Under the pieces are notes generated by a model. It worked only from the letters and a program-made list of their open reading frames with translations, was not told where the DNA came from and searched no databases. Position numbers and translations under genes: made by a program. DNA of 64,000 nucleotides from Corynebacterium jeddahense. Lineage in GTDB: Bacteria > Actinomycetota > Actinomycetes > Mycobacteriales > Mycobacteriaceae. The stretch spans positions 124,001 through 188,000 of the forward strand of contig NZ_CP063194.1 of the NCBI RefSeq assembly GCF_028609865.1, given 5' to 3'. This document shows positions 52,313-63,000 of the stretch, in pieces. Each line of letters starts with the position of its first letter. Within the stretch, counting starts at the first letter, position 1.

Positions 52313-55222
52313 TTACTGCTCCTTCGTGGTAAGCGGCTGCGGGTCGTGCGCCGGGTTGATGGGGGCGGGGTGGGCGTCCACCGCGTTCTCGGGCTGCTCG
52401 GGCTCGGGGACGGCGGGCAGCGGGTTTTCCGCCTCGTCGCGCGCGTAGTCGAGCTCGGAGAGTTCCGCGCCGGGGCGGAGGTAGCCGCCGAGGGCGTTGA
52501 TCGCGGAGGTGACCATGCCCAGCACGGCGAGGTAGATGCCGAAGTCGAAGATGAGCGAGGTGGTGAGGTGCTCGCCGGCGATCTCGCCGTGGATGGCGTA
52601 CATGAACCCGCCCTCGATGAGGCCGAGGAAGCCGGAGGAGATCGCGATGATGATGCCCCAGCCGGTGAGGCGGATCGGCGTCATCGGGTGGACCACGTCC
52701 GCGTCTGCGCCGCGCGAGAGGTAGTTCAGGGCGAACGCGGTGGCCAGCACCAGGGCGGCGACGAAGCCGCCGCCCGGCGCCGTGTGGCCGCGGAAGAAGA
52801 TGAGGACGGATAGCACGATCAGCACCGGCACCACCAGGGCCGCGGCCTTGCGCAGCGGGATGGAGTTGAGCTGGGACTGGCCGAACGGGCGCGGGCGGGT
52901 GCCGGCCTCGAACATGTGGCGCGGCATGGAGCTGACCACGGCGGCGATGACCACGGCGGCCATGCCGAGCACGGACAGCTCGCCCAACGTATCGAAGCCG
53001 CGGAACTCCACGATGATCACGGCGACGATGTTGTCCGCCCCGGTGAGCTTGCCGCCCTCGGTGAGGTACCACTGCGCCAGCTCGGAGCGGTCGCGCCGCC
53101 CGGTGAGGTTGTACACGCCGAAGAAGGCGACCACGCCCGCCAGCAGGGCGAATACGCCGGCGAAGACCTTGCGGCGGCGCTTCGTCTCCGGGAACATGCG
53201 CGGCTGGTAGCGCAGGACCACCAGGATGACCACGACGGTGAGCGCCTCGACCAGGAACTGGGTCAGCGCCACGTCCGGCGCGCCGAGCATGAACATCTGC
53301 AGCGTCATGCCCACGCCGACGGTGCCCAGGAGCACCGCGGAGGCGAGCCGCGAGCGGGTGAACACCATGCCGAGCACGGAGGCGGCGATGATGGCGAACG
53401 GGATGAGGTCCCACCACACGTCGAGACCGTCGGCGCGCGGGGCGAGTGCGACGCCGTCGACGCCGTCGGTAAGCAGCAGCGCGGCCAGGCCCATCGCGGT
53501 GACGGAGGCGAGGAGGGGGAAGAGGTGGCGCGAGGGGTTGAAGCCGTCCGCCAGCGCGCCGAAGCTTTCGCCCATGCGGGAGAGCTTGCGGGTGGTCCAG
53601 GAGAGGACCTCGGTGCCGTCGGCAGGCAGGAGTGCTTTGTTGCGGAAGCGCTCGTAGACCGGCTTGCGGTGGTAGACGGTGAAGAAGATGCCGCCGGCCA
53701 GCACGATCACCGAGACCAGGAACGGTGCGGTGAAGCCGTGCCAGAGGCCGAGGTGCACCTCGAAGGTCTCGTCGCCGGTGATGGCGCGCACGCCCGCAGA
53801 GATGGGGCTGTCCACCCAGAAGAGCAGGAAGGGCAGGACTGCGGACATCCAGCCCGGCAGCGCGGCGGGCACCCAGAGGGCCGCCGGGGCTTCGTGGACC
53901 CCGGTCATGTCCTTCGGGCCGTCGATAAACGCACCGAAGACGATCTTCGCCGAATAGACGAAGGTGAGGAAGGCGGCGCACCCGGCGATGAGCAGCAGGA
54001 CCATGCCGTGCGGCGCCTCGTGGAACGCGTCGAGGATGGACTCCTTGGACACGAAGCCGAACAGGGGCGGCACCGCAGCCATGGAGCACGCGGCCACGAC
54101 GGTGGAGACGAAGGTGTACGGCATCTTGTCGTAGAGAGGGCCCAGCCGGCGCATGTCGCGCGTGCCGGCCTCGTGGTCGACCACGCCGATGAGCATGAAC
54201 AGCGACGACTTAAACAGTGCGTGCGCGAGCGTGTGGGTCATCGCCGCAGCGAGCGCGATGGGGGAGCCGACGCCAATGGCGGCCACGATCCAGCCCAGGT
54301 GGGACACGGTGGAGTATGCGGTGAGGTGCTTCAGGTCCGTCTTGGTAATCGCGAAGATCGCGGACATCAGTGCCGTGAATAGGCCGGTGATCACCAGCAG
54401 GTAGTTCCAGGCAGCGACGTCATGGAAGATGGTGGAGAAGCGCAGTAGCAGGTACACGCCGGCCTTCACCACGGCCGCGGCGTGCAGGAACGCGGACACC
54501 GGGGTGGCGGCCGCCATGGCCTCCGGCAGCCAGAAGTGGAAGGGGAACTGCGCGGCTTTGGTGAACGCGGAGAACGCGATCAGCATTGCCACCACGACGG
54601 TGAGGCGGTTGTCGCCCCACACGTCGGACGCGAGGATGTCCTGGAGGCGTGTAGTGCCCGCCTGAATCGAGGCGACCGCCAAACCCGCCAAAAGCGTCAG
54701 GCCGCCGAAGAAGGTGAGGATGAGCGTGCGGTAAGACCCGGCCTCGCCGGAAGATCCGGAGCGGGCGATGAGCAGGAACGATGCGATGGAGACGAGCTCC
54801 CAGGCGATGAAGAGCAGCACCGCGTCGTCCGCAAGCACAAGCAATAGCACCGACAGGGTGAACGCCGTCATGATGGTGTAGAAGCTGGTGTTGCCGTCGC
54901 GCTCCGGCAGGTACGCGGCTGAGTACAGGAACACCACCCCGCCGATGACCAGCGCCAGTAGCGCGAAGAAGATGCCCAGGCCGTCCGCGCGCAACGCGAA
55001 ATCGATCGAGGTGCCCGTGCCCATGACGTCCGCCGCCCAGGTGCGCGACCAGAAAAGGGCGTCGCCCTGGGCAACGCTGGTGAATTTCGAGCCCAGCACG
55101 GCCGCGGCGGCGAACAGCAGCGCCGCCAGCGGGTAGCCGGCCTTCTTGTCTATGACCCGCACGAGAATCGGCGAGAGCACCACCGTCGCCGCGACGAGCC
55201 CGATGACAAGGGGTAGTGTCAT
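52313..55222 (-). CDS. mrpA: Na+/H+ antiporter subunit MrpA fused to MrpB
   Basis: 969 residues. NuoL-like core (AWELVSIASFLLIARSGSSG; AAQFPFHFWLPEAMAAATPVSAFLHAA; LFKSSLFMLIGVVDHE) with the Lys/Glu proton path, then the MrpA C-terminal domain and an MrpB-like end (RGHTAPGGGFVAALVLATAF, LIEGGFMYAIHGE). No separate mrpB gene exists in the operon mrpACDEFG. The complex exchanges Na+ for H+ and supports pH and salt tolerance. First gene of the operon; its promoter must lie in 55223-55361. Confidence 0.93.
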   Translation of the reverse strand: MTLPLVIGLVAATVVLSPILVRVIDKKAGYPLAALLFAAAAVLGSKFTSVAQGDALFWSRTWAADVMGTGTSIDFALRADGLGIFFALLALVIGGVVFLYSAAYLPERDGNTSFYTIMTAFTLSVLLLVLADDAVLLFIAWELVSIASFLLIARSGSSGEAGSYRTLILTFFGGLTLLAGLAVASIQAGTTRLQDILASDVWGDNRLTVVVAMLIAFSAFTKAAQFPFHFWLPEAMAAATPVSAFLHAAAVVKAGVYLLLRFSTIFHDVAAWNYLLVITGLFTALMSAIFAITKTDLKHLTAYSTVSHLGWIVAAIGVGSPIALAAAMTHTLAHALFKSSLFMLIGVVDHEAGTRDMRRLGPLYDKMPYTFVSTVVAACSMAAVPPLFGFVSKESILDAFHEAPHGMVLLLIAGCAAFLTFVYSAKIVFGAFIDGPKDMTGVHEAPAALWVPAALPGWMSAVLPFLLFWVDSPISAGVRAITGDETFEVHLGLWHGFTAPFLVSVIVLAGGIFFTVYHRKPVYERFRNKALLPADGTEVLSWTTRKLSRMGESFGALADGFNPSRHLFPLLASVTAMGLAALLLTDGVDGVALAPRADGLDVWWDLIPFAIIAASVLGMVFTRSRLASAVLLGTVGVGMTLQMFMLGAPDVALTQFLVEALTVVVILVVLRYQPRMFPETKRRRKVFAGVFALLAGVVAFFGVYNLTGRRDRSELAQWYLTEGGKLTGADNIVAVIIVEFRGFDTLGELSVLGMAAVVIAAVVSSMPRHMFEAGTRPRPFGQSQLNSIPLRKAAALVVPVLIVLSVLIFFRGHTAPGGGFVAALVLATAFALNYLSRGADADVVHPMTPIRLTGWGIIIAISSGFLGLIEGGFMYAIHGEIAGEHLTTSLIFDFGIYLAVLGMVTSAINALGGYLRPGAELSELDYARDEAENPLPAVPEPEQPENAVDAHPAPINPAHDPQPLTTKEQ

Positions 55223-55361
55223 GGTGAACCCATTTCATTCCATGGTTTTGGCAAGAACTCTTACGACAGTATCAAGGCTGCCGACACGGTTCTAACGATG
55301 CGGTTTTCGCAGGCGGTGCGCCTCCCGCAGCCGGGTGCGCCCGGGTGCTAAGAACAGTCCC

Positions 55362-56750
55362 ATGAAATCGGGCAACGGTCTGCGGTTGGTGTGCGCGCTT
55401 CTCGCGCTGGTGGTGGGCGCGTTTCTGCCCATGAGCCCGGCGGATACGTGGGCAAACGCCGCGCGCGACTCGGAGGTCTCCGGCGCCCCGCAAGTCGGCC
55501 CGGACAATCTTGGCGACGCGCGCCGTGCCGCCGGTGAGGCCGGCCAGCAGGCGAAGGTGCTCAAGGAGGGCGCGGGGCAGCTCGCCGCGGGCATCGGCGA
55601 GGCGCAGGGGCAAACGCAGCAGCTTATCGACGCCCTCACGGCCGCCCAGTCCGGATCCCAAGAACTCGCCGACGGCATGGTCCAGCTCCAGGCCGGCACC
55701 GGCCAGTTGGGCGCGGGCGCGACACAGCTGGCGGATTCCATCGGGGAGATTGTGGGCCAGGTCGCCGGGTTTGAGGCGGTGCGCGGCCAGGTGGTCGGGG
55801 CGATCGACCGGGCGATGGAGGAGCTGAAGGACGCGAAGGATCCGGAGGCGGTGCAGGCGCGCGAGTCCCTTAAAGGTCTGCGCGAGCAGGCTGAAACCGC
55901 CCAACTGCCGCCGGACGTGGTGGCGAAGATGAACCAGCTTCGCGACGGCTCCCGCGAACTGGCCAACCAGCTGGCCGTGCCCGGATACGGTTTCCACGAC
56001 GGTATATATACAGCCACCAACGGCTCGGCAGAGTTGGCCGCGGGCCTGCGCGAGCTTCAGGCGCAGACCGGGCAGGCCACCGGCGGTATAGACGAGTTGG
56101 TCGCCGGCGTGGAAAAGATCAACCAGATGGCGGGCATGAACGCCGATAAGGTTGCCGCCGTTCGTGCGGCGCTTCCGGTGCCGGCGGCCGCGCCGGGGGC
56201 TGACGCCGCTGAGCCAGCCGACCCGACGCTCGCCCCGGTAGCCGCGATGCTGCTCGCCGCGATGGCCGTGCTCGGCGGCACCGCGCTGGCGGGGGCGGCG
56301 CGGTTCGCGTCCCGCGGGCGCTGGTGGATCCTCGGAGCCGGTTCCGTGGTCGTGGCCGCGGCCGGCACAATTTTGGCCGGGGTGATCGGATCCGGTTTTG
56401 GCGTGCAGGAATACGCGCTGTCGTTTGCCGGTGTGCTGGCGGGCGCGCTTTCCTCGGCCGGTCTCGCGTCCGTGTTGGTGCGGACGCTCGGGCCGGGTGC
56501 TGGCCTGGGAGCGGCCGGCGTGGTGGCGCTGGCGCAGACCGGCGTTGTGGGGTGGGTGTGGCGCACTGCCACGACCGCGCAGGTGGACTCTGTGTGGGTG
56601 GCGCTGTCGCAGGCGGCGCCGATGCACTGGGCGACGACGGCGGTTTCTGCTGCGGGCAACGGTGGCGATTACCGGGGCATTGTCTCGGCGCTGCTGCTGA
56701 GTGCGCTGCTCGCGGCCGCGGGGCTGGCGGGTGCGCGCGGGCGCGGCTAA
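55362..56750 (+). CDS. LxxG-heptad membrane protein (YhgE/Pip-like)
   Basis: 462 residues from ATG 55362 (an upstream in-frame ATG is less likely). An N-terminal membrane helix is followed by an extracytoplasmic helical domain (about 45-270) with LxxG-type heptads (EGAGQLAAGIGEAQGQT, DGMVQLQAGTGQLGAGATQL), then about five membrane helices in the last 180 residues. Similar ends and heptads occur in YhgE/Pip proteins and in parts of MMPL-type exporters. Role unknown. Divergent from mrpA. The remaining gap 55223-55361 shows no ribosome site or clear boxes. Confidence 0.75.
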   Translation: MKSGNGLRLVCALLALVVGAFLPMSPADTWANAARDSEVSGAPQVGPDNLGDARRAAGEAGQQAKVLKEGAGQLAAGIGEAQGQTQQLIDALTAAQSGSQELADGMVQLQAGTGQLGAGATQLADSIGEIVGQVAGFEAVRGQVVGAIDRAMEELKDAKDPEAVQARESLKGLREQAETAQLPPDVVAKMNQLRDGSRELANQLAVPGYGFHDGIYTATNGSAELAAGLRELQAQTGQATGGIDELVAGVEKINQMAGMNADKVAAVRAALPVPAAAPGADAAEPADPTLAPVAAMLLAAMAVLGGTALAGAARFASRGRWWILGAGSVVVAAAGTILAGVIGSGFGVQEYALSFAGVLAGALSSAGLASVLVRTLGPGAGLGAAGVVALAQTGVVGWVWRTATTAQVDSVWVALSQAAPMHWATTAVSAAGNGGDYRGIVSALLLSALLAAAGLAGARGRG

Positions 56751-56880
56751 CTCAGCGAAACAGCACTATTGGGGTGTTGGGGGGGTGTTTGTGCGCTCTG
56801 TCCTGCCGGTGTGTCTGGGTCCATTGTCTTGAGGGGGTTCGTTCCGGCCTCTGGAGGGCTCTGTCGGGCGGGCAAAGAAG

Positions 56881-56905
56881 TATTCCCTTTTAGTAGAAGG
56901 GAATA
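56881..56905. promoter_or_regulatory. Palindrome at the promoter of the large adhesin gene
   Basis: TATTCCCTT (56881-56889) and AAGGGAATA (56897-56905) form a perfect 9-bp inverted repeat with a 7-nt centre. TAGGCT (56910-56915) could be the -10, placing the palindrome over the -35 region: a candidate operator. The rest of the gap 56751-57011 holds no gene. Confidence 0.45.
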
Positions 56906-57011
56906 TTTGGTAGGCTGCTGTGGGTTAAACGTGAGACTAATGCGCTCAAAATGCGCGGAGTGTGCCCAGATGGTTGCGAGCACGCTCTGCGAAAATCCAT
57001 AAGGAGTATCA

Positions 57012-60000
57012 ATGACTAATTCGACCCGGCAAGCGCGCAAGTTCAGCCGCTCGGGCGTTGCCGCGGCATCCGCCATTTCTTTGGCGCTTGGCGCTTTCAG
57101 CGTTGTGGGCCCGGGGCCGCTCGCCTCTGCTGCGGAGGAGGAAGCTGGTGAGGACACCTCCCTGACCGGCGGTATCCGAGGCGACGGCTCCAAGGTGATA
57201 AACACAGGCAAACAACTCGAGTCTGACCTGGATGCGGGGTCGTGTTTGGTCATGTCAGAGGGGGAGGCGAAAACTGGAAGTCAGGCGGGTTTCAGCTGGG
57301 ACAGGCTTGAGCCGTCCAACAATACAAACGACAAACTCACTTGGGGCGTGTCCGTCGCCTTCGACAACTCGCAGGACCGCACGTTTGCTTACTGGGAGTG
57401 GAGTAGCAGCAGTAACAATAGAGCTCCCGTCACGTTTGGATCCGTGCCGGCAGCGCCTGCCGGGGAGTCCCTGTTCGATGGCGCCACAGCCTCATCCCTG
57501 GGGACGGACGTCACAGCCTCCGACAAGGCCGACGAGGAGCTGGGCGTTTTCCGCGGACCCCAAATTACCTACGGGTTGCAGTCGGTTCTCACAGAGGAGA
57601 AGGTTGCGAAATTCGCCCAGGCTGGGGCGGGCTCTCCTGTGCGTTACGTGTGGAAGACTCAGTACACCCAAAACAATGCTACCGGGATCAAAGCCACGGA
57701 TAACTCGGCGTTCGTTGCCCTGGTGAACCCGTGGCCGAGCGAGAACAACGAATGCAACCCCATCAAAGTGACTTGGGAGGGCATCCAGCAACACGTGATT
57801 GTGCCGGGTGAGGAGACCAAGGTCGGCCACATTAACGTACCTGCACTCTCGGACGGCAGCGTCGACGACTCGCTGTCTCGCATGGTTGTGGAGGCCTATG
57901 ACGGCAACGGCAAGTACATCGCTTCCAGCGACACCGCCGCTTCGAACGGCGGCGAGCAGCTGCTGCGTGTCGACGCCAACGGTGACATCTACTACACCTG
58001 GCCCGAATACCGCGGAACTGATCTGGCGGCCGATAAAAACGTGCAGTTCTCCGTCGTGGCGAAGCCGCGCACTACGAGCCAGTTGGAAGCGGCGTACGAA
58101 TTGGACCCTTATTACGGTCCTAATGCCAAAGTTTTCGGCAGCTCGAATTCGTTGCCGCGTTACAGCAAACCGAATGAGCTCGGCAGAAGCACCATCTCGC
58201 TCGACGACACGGAGTTCCACGACCCGAAGTACGAGAAGACCGAAGCTGCGATCATCTCCGGCGTCGATAGTGCTACCGGCCCACTTGCTACCGAGCCGCA
58301 GAAGGTGACCTTCACGCAGGTTCCGGACAAAATCGCTGAGCTTGTGAAGACGAAGGGCGACGGCGGTTTCGAAGCCAAGGTCACCCTAGACGACAAGTAC
58401 GTCTTCGAGGGCTGGACCGCCGAGATGGACGAGGACTACAACGTCACCGTCACAGCCCCGGAGAACCCTAAACCGGGTACATTCGCGCAGCCCAAGGTCG
58501 TCGTGGAGTACTCGAACGGCTCGACCGATGTGCTGAGCCTCCTTGTGATCGTTGATCCGAACAACACCCAGGTCACTGATTTGGTGCGCCCGGACCTCTC
58601 CAAGGGCAAGGTGAATAATGAACTCACCGCCCAGATTGCTCTGAAGCCCATCATGAAGGGTTACAAGGCGGTCTACCCGGCGAAGTACGAGATTGACCCG
58701 GCCACTGTTCCGGATGGCTGGACTGTCAACGTCGACAACACGGGCAAGGTCACCGCGAAAGCCGACGATTCCGTTGCGCCGGGTACCGTCATCACCCCGA
58801 AGATAACGGCGACCTACCCGGACGGCACCGACGACGAGGTCGAGGTCCAGTTCCAGGCCATCGTGGATATCAAGGTTCCCGATTACGACACGGTGACCAA
58901 CAAGCCGAACTCTGACGTCACGCTGAAACCTGAGATCCCTGAGCGGGGTCTCAGCGGCAACACGACCGACAAGGCTCCGGAGCGCTACACCTTCGAAAAC
59001 GGCACGACCACGCTCACCCATACGGATGACAGCGGCACGTGGAGGCTCCAGATCAACGAGAACACGGGTGTTATCACCACCACTATTCCGAAGACTGCGC
59101 CGGAAGGCTACGTCCTGAACGTTTCGGTTCTCGCTCACTATGACGGGGAGAATCCACAGAAGGTGAAGGGCACCATCGTCGTCATCAAGGGCGACCTTGC
59201 TCCCGTCTACTCAGTGGAAACCACCGGCCCGGGCCAGGCAGTCAATCACCAGATCGCGGATGCGCCGGAGGGTTCGACGTTCTCCTTCGGCAAGAAATCT
59301 GACGGCTCGCCGCTCACCGAGATGACAACCGATGACGGCTGGAAGTACACGATCGACCCGACAACCGGTGTCGTCTCCTCCACTCCGCCGGCTGACGCCA
59401 AGCCGGGCGACAAGAACACCGCGACGGTCAGGGTTGAGACCCAGGACGGTTCGGTCGCACAGGTTCCCGTCACCACCGTGGTGAAGCTGACCAACAGCTG
59501 GGAGGCTGAGCCGAACTACCCGGCGGAGACTGTGTACCCGGGTGAGACTGTAACGTCGCCGCTGGCCATCCAGAAGCCGGAGGGCGTCGAGGTGGCGAAG
59601 GAGAACCCGTACGCCATCCAGCCCGCGGAGGGCTACAAAGCTACCGGTGACAATAACGGGTTCGGTAACCCCACCTACACGGTGACCACCGAAAACGGCG
59701 ATTGGATCGTTGGCCTCGACGACAAGGGCAACGTCGTCGCCACCGCACCTAAGACCGCGAAGCCGGGCGATACCATCAACGTTCCTGTGAAGGTCACCTA
59801 CTCCGACGGCTCCACGGATGACGTGACTGCCTCGATCGCGGTGGAAGACAACCCGAAGCGCCCGGTTCCGTTCGACGTGAAGTACGTCTATGACGATACG
59901 ATCCCGGCCGGTGAGTACAAGGTCGTCACTGAAGGCGTGAAGGGCGAAGAGACTCAGCACAAGGACGGCACGTGGGAGCAAACCACTGCGCCGACCAACG

Positions 60001-63000
60001 AGGTCGTGCACATCGGTACCAAGCCGGCCACTGCGTCCAAGGACGTGACGTGGACCGCCCCGATTCCGTACAGCACCACCACCCGCCCGAACCCGGCGCT
60101 CGCTCCTGGTGAGACGAAGGTCGTTCAGCAGGGTGTGAGCGGCGAGCGCACCTACACCGCCAAGTTCACCGCTACCGGCGACCAAGCTTCGGTTGTCGAG
60201 TCCGAGGACGCCAAGCAGCCGGTCGAGGAGATCATCGAGTACGGCCCGCGCCTCGAAGACCAAGAACTGGTTACCGAGACCACCCGCAAGATCCCGTTCG
60301 AGACCACCATCGTCTACGACAACACTCTCGAGGCGGGTACTCAGGTCGTCGATACGCAAGGCGTTGTCGGCGAGGAGAAGGTCACGAGCACGCAGAAGCT
60401 TGTCGACGGCAAACCCTCCGGCGACCCGGTTGTTAAGACCACCACGGTGACAGAGAAGCAGGATGCTGTGATCCGCGTGGGCACCAAGACTGAGGGTGCG
60501 AACACGGTTGAGCACACCGAGCCGGTGCCGTATGAGACCAAGGTCGAGTACGACCCGAACATGCCGGCTGGCACGTATGAGGTTGTGACGTCGGGTAAGG
60601 CTGGTGAGAAGACCGTCAAGGTCACGCAGACCATCGTCAACAGCCAGGTCACTGACTCCGAGCGTGAGGAGGACGTGACCACGCAGCCGGTGACTGAGGT
60701 GATCAAGGTCGGCACGAAGCAGGCCACCGCTACCGACAAGGTGGAGTGGACCGAGCCGATTCCGTTCTCCACGGTTGTGCGTCCGAACCCGGATCTGAAG
60801 CCGGGCGAGGTCAAGACCGTCCAGGAGGGTGTCAACGGCGAGGCGAAGTACACCGCGACGTTCGAGGGCACCAATGGCCAGGCCACGGTGACCGAGTCGA
60901 AGGATCGCACTGAGCCGACCGACAAGATTGTTGAGTACGGTCCGACGATTGCGGATCAGACGCTGACGTCGACGACGACGCGTCCGATTGAGTTTGAGAC
61001 CGAGATCATCTTCGATGACACTCTCCCAGCTGGTGAGCAAAAGGTTGAGCAGCAGGGTGAGAACGGCGAAGAGAAGATCACCTCGACGCAGGAGATCAAG
61101 GACGGTAAGCCGGTTGGTAAGCCGTCGATAACCACCGAGACTAAGGAGCCGACGAAGGCCATCATCCGCGTCGGTACGAAGCCGGTCACGACGACGGTGC
61201 CGACCACGGTTCCCACAACCGTGTTGACGACTGTGCCAACCACCGTGCCGACGACGGTTCCGGCCACCGTCACGACCGAGGTTCCGACGACGGTTGTCTC
61301 GACGACCACTGCTGCGGGCACCCCGACGACGGTGACTGAGACCAAGTCGGTCCCGACTACCTACACCACGCAGGTAGTGACGACTGTCCCAACCACGGTT
61401 CCCACGACCGTGCCAACGACGGTCCCGATGACGGTCAACACCACCACGACCGCTACCTCGACGGTGACGCCGGCCCCGGCGACCACCACCGTCACTGAAA
61501 AGCCGGCGCCGGTGACTGAGACGGTCACCGTGCCGTTCACCACGAAGACTGTCTGGGATCCGACGCTGGAGCCGGGGCAAGAGGTCGAGGATGTCGCAGG
61601 TGTGGACGGCAAGGTCCAGGTCACTGTGGCCGACGGCAAGTCCAAGGTTGAAACGGTGACAAACCCGGTGCAGCGCGTTGTACGCGTCGGCAGCAAGCCG
61701 GCTGATGGCGTCGAGTGGACCGAGGAGACCCCGTTCAAGGTGACCGTCGTCCTCGATGCCCAACTCGAGGCTGGCAAGTACGAGACGGTGCAAGAAGGCA
61801 AGCCGGGCCGGGTGATTCACCGCGCCGACGGCACGGAGGAGACCACTGCGGCGACCGACCACATCATCAAGGTCGGTACGCACAAGGTGATAACCAACCC
61901 GTTTGAGTTCACCTCGGTGCAGCCCTTCGGCACCACCGTCCGCCCGAACTTCGAGCTTGCACCGGGCGAGCGGAAGATCGTGCAGGAAGGCAAGGCCGGC
62001 CTTGTCCGCTACAGGATCGACATCAAGACCGGTGAGGTAGTCAAGCTCGAGGACTCGGCGGCGGTTGAACGTATCGTCGAGTACGGTCCGGACGCTTCGG
62101 ACGACAAGGCTGTCACCACTGTGACCCGCCCAGTGCCGTTCGACACCGAAGTCATCGAGGACCCGAACCTGCCTGAGGGCACCCAGGTCATTGCCCAGGG
62201 TGAGGTTGGCGAGGAAGTCGTCACCACCGTCCAGGGGCTGAAGGATGGCAGGCCGTTCGGTGATCCGATCACCACGACCAAGCAGACGGTCGCACCCACG
62301 AACGCGGTCATCCGCGTCGGCACCAAGAAGCCGGACGCACCGCAGCCGCTGCCGGACTTTGAGCGGATCGTCGAGCTTCCGTTCACCACCAAGATTGTCT
62401 GGGACCCGACGCTTGAGCCGGGCGTCGAGGTTGAGGACGTCAAGGGCGCCGCAGGCCAGGTGAAGATCCAGGTTGTCAATGGTGAGCCCACGGTGAACAC
62501 AGTCAAGGAGCCGGTCCAGCGCGTGGTCCGCGTGGGCAGTAAGCCGGCAGACGATGTGGAGTGGACGGAGGAGATCCCGTTCAAGGTGCAAGTGCGCCAG
62601 AACCCTGAGCTCACCCGTGGCGAGTCGCGCGTTGTTCAGGACGGCGTGCCGGGCCTGAAGCGCTACGTCAACGGCAAGGGCGAGGTTGTTACCGAGCCGG
62701 TCGACTACATCTTTGAGATCGGCACGAAGGACGTCGTAGCAGAATTGACGTACAGCTCTGTGACGCTGCGCCCGGGGCAGACGGCGGATGTTGAGCCCTC
62801 CACCGGCCACGTTGAGGGCAACAAGTACCGCAAGCTCGAATGGCCGGAAGGCTGGGAAGGCAGCGTTGACCCGGATACCGGCAAGCTGCGTGTGACGCCG
62901 CCGGCGGACGCCAAGCCGGGCACGAAGGTGAAACTGCCTGTCGAGGTCACCGATGCGGACGGCAACACTTCCACCGTTGAAATGGAAGTCACCGTTGCGG

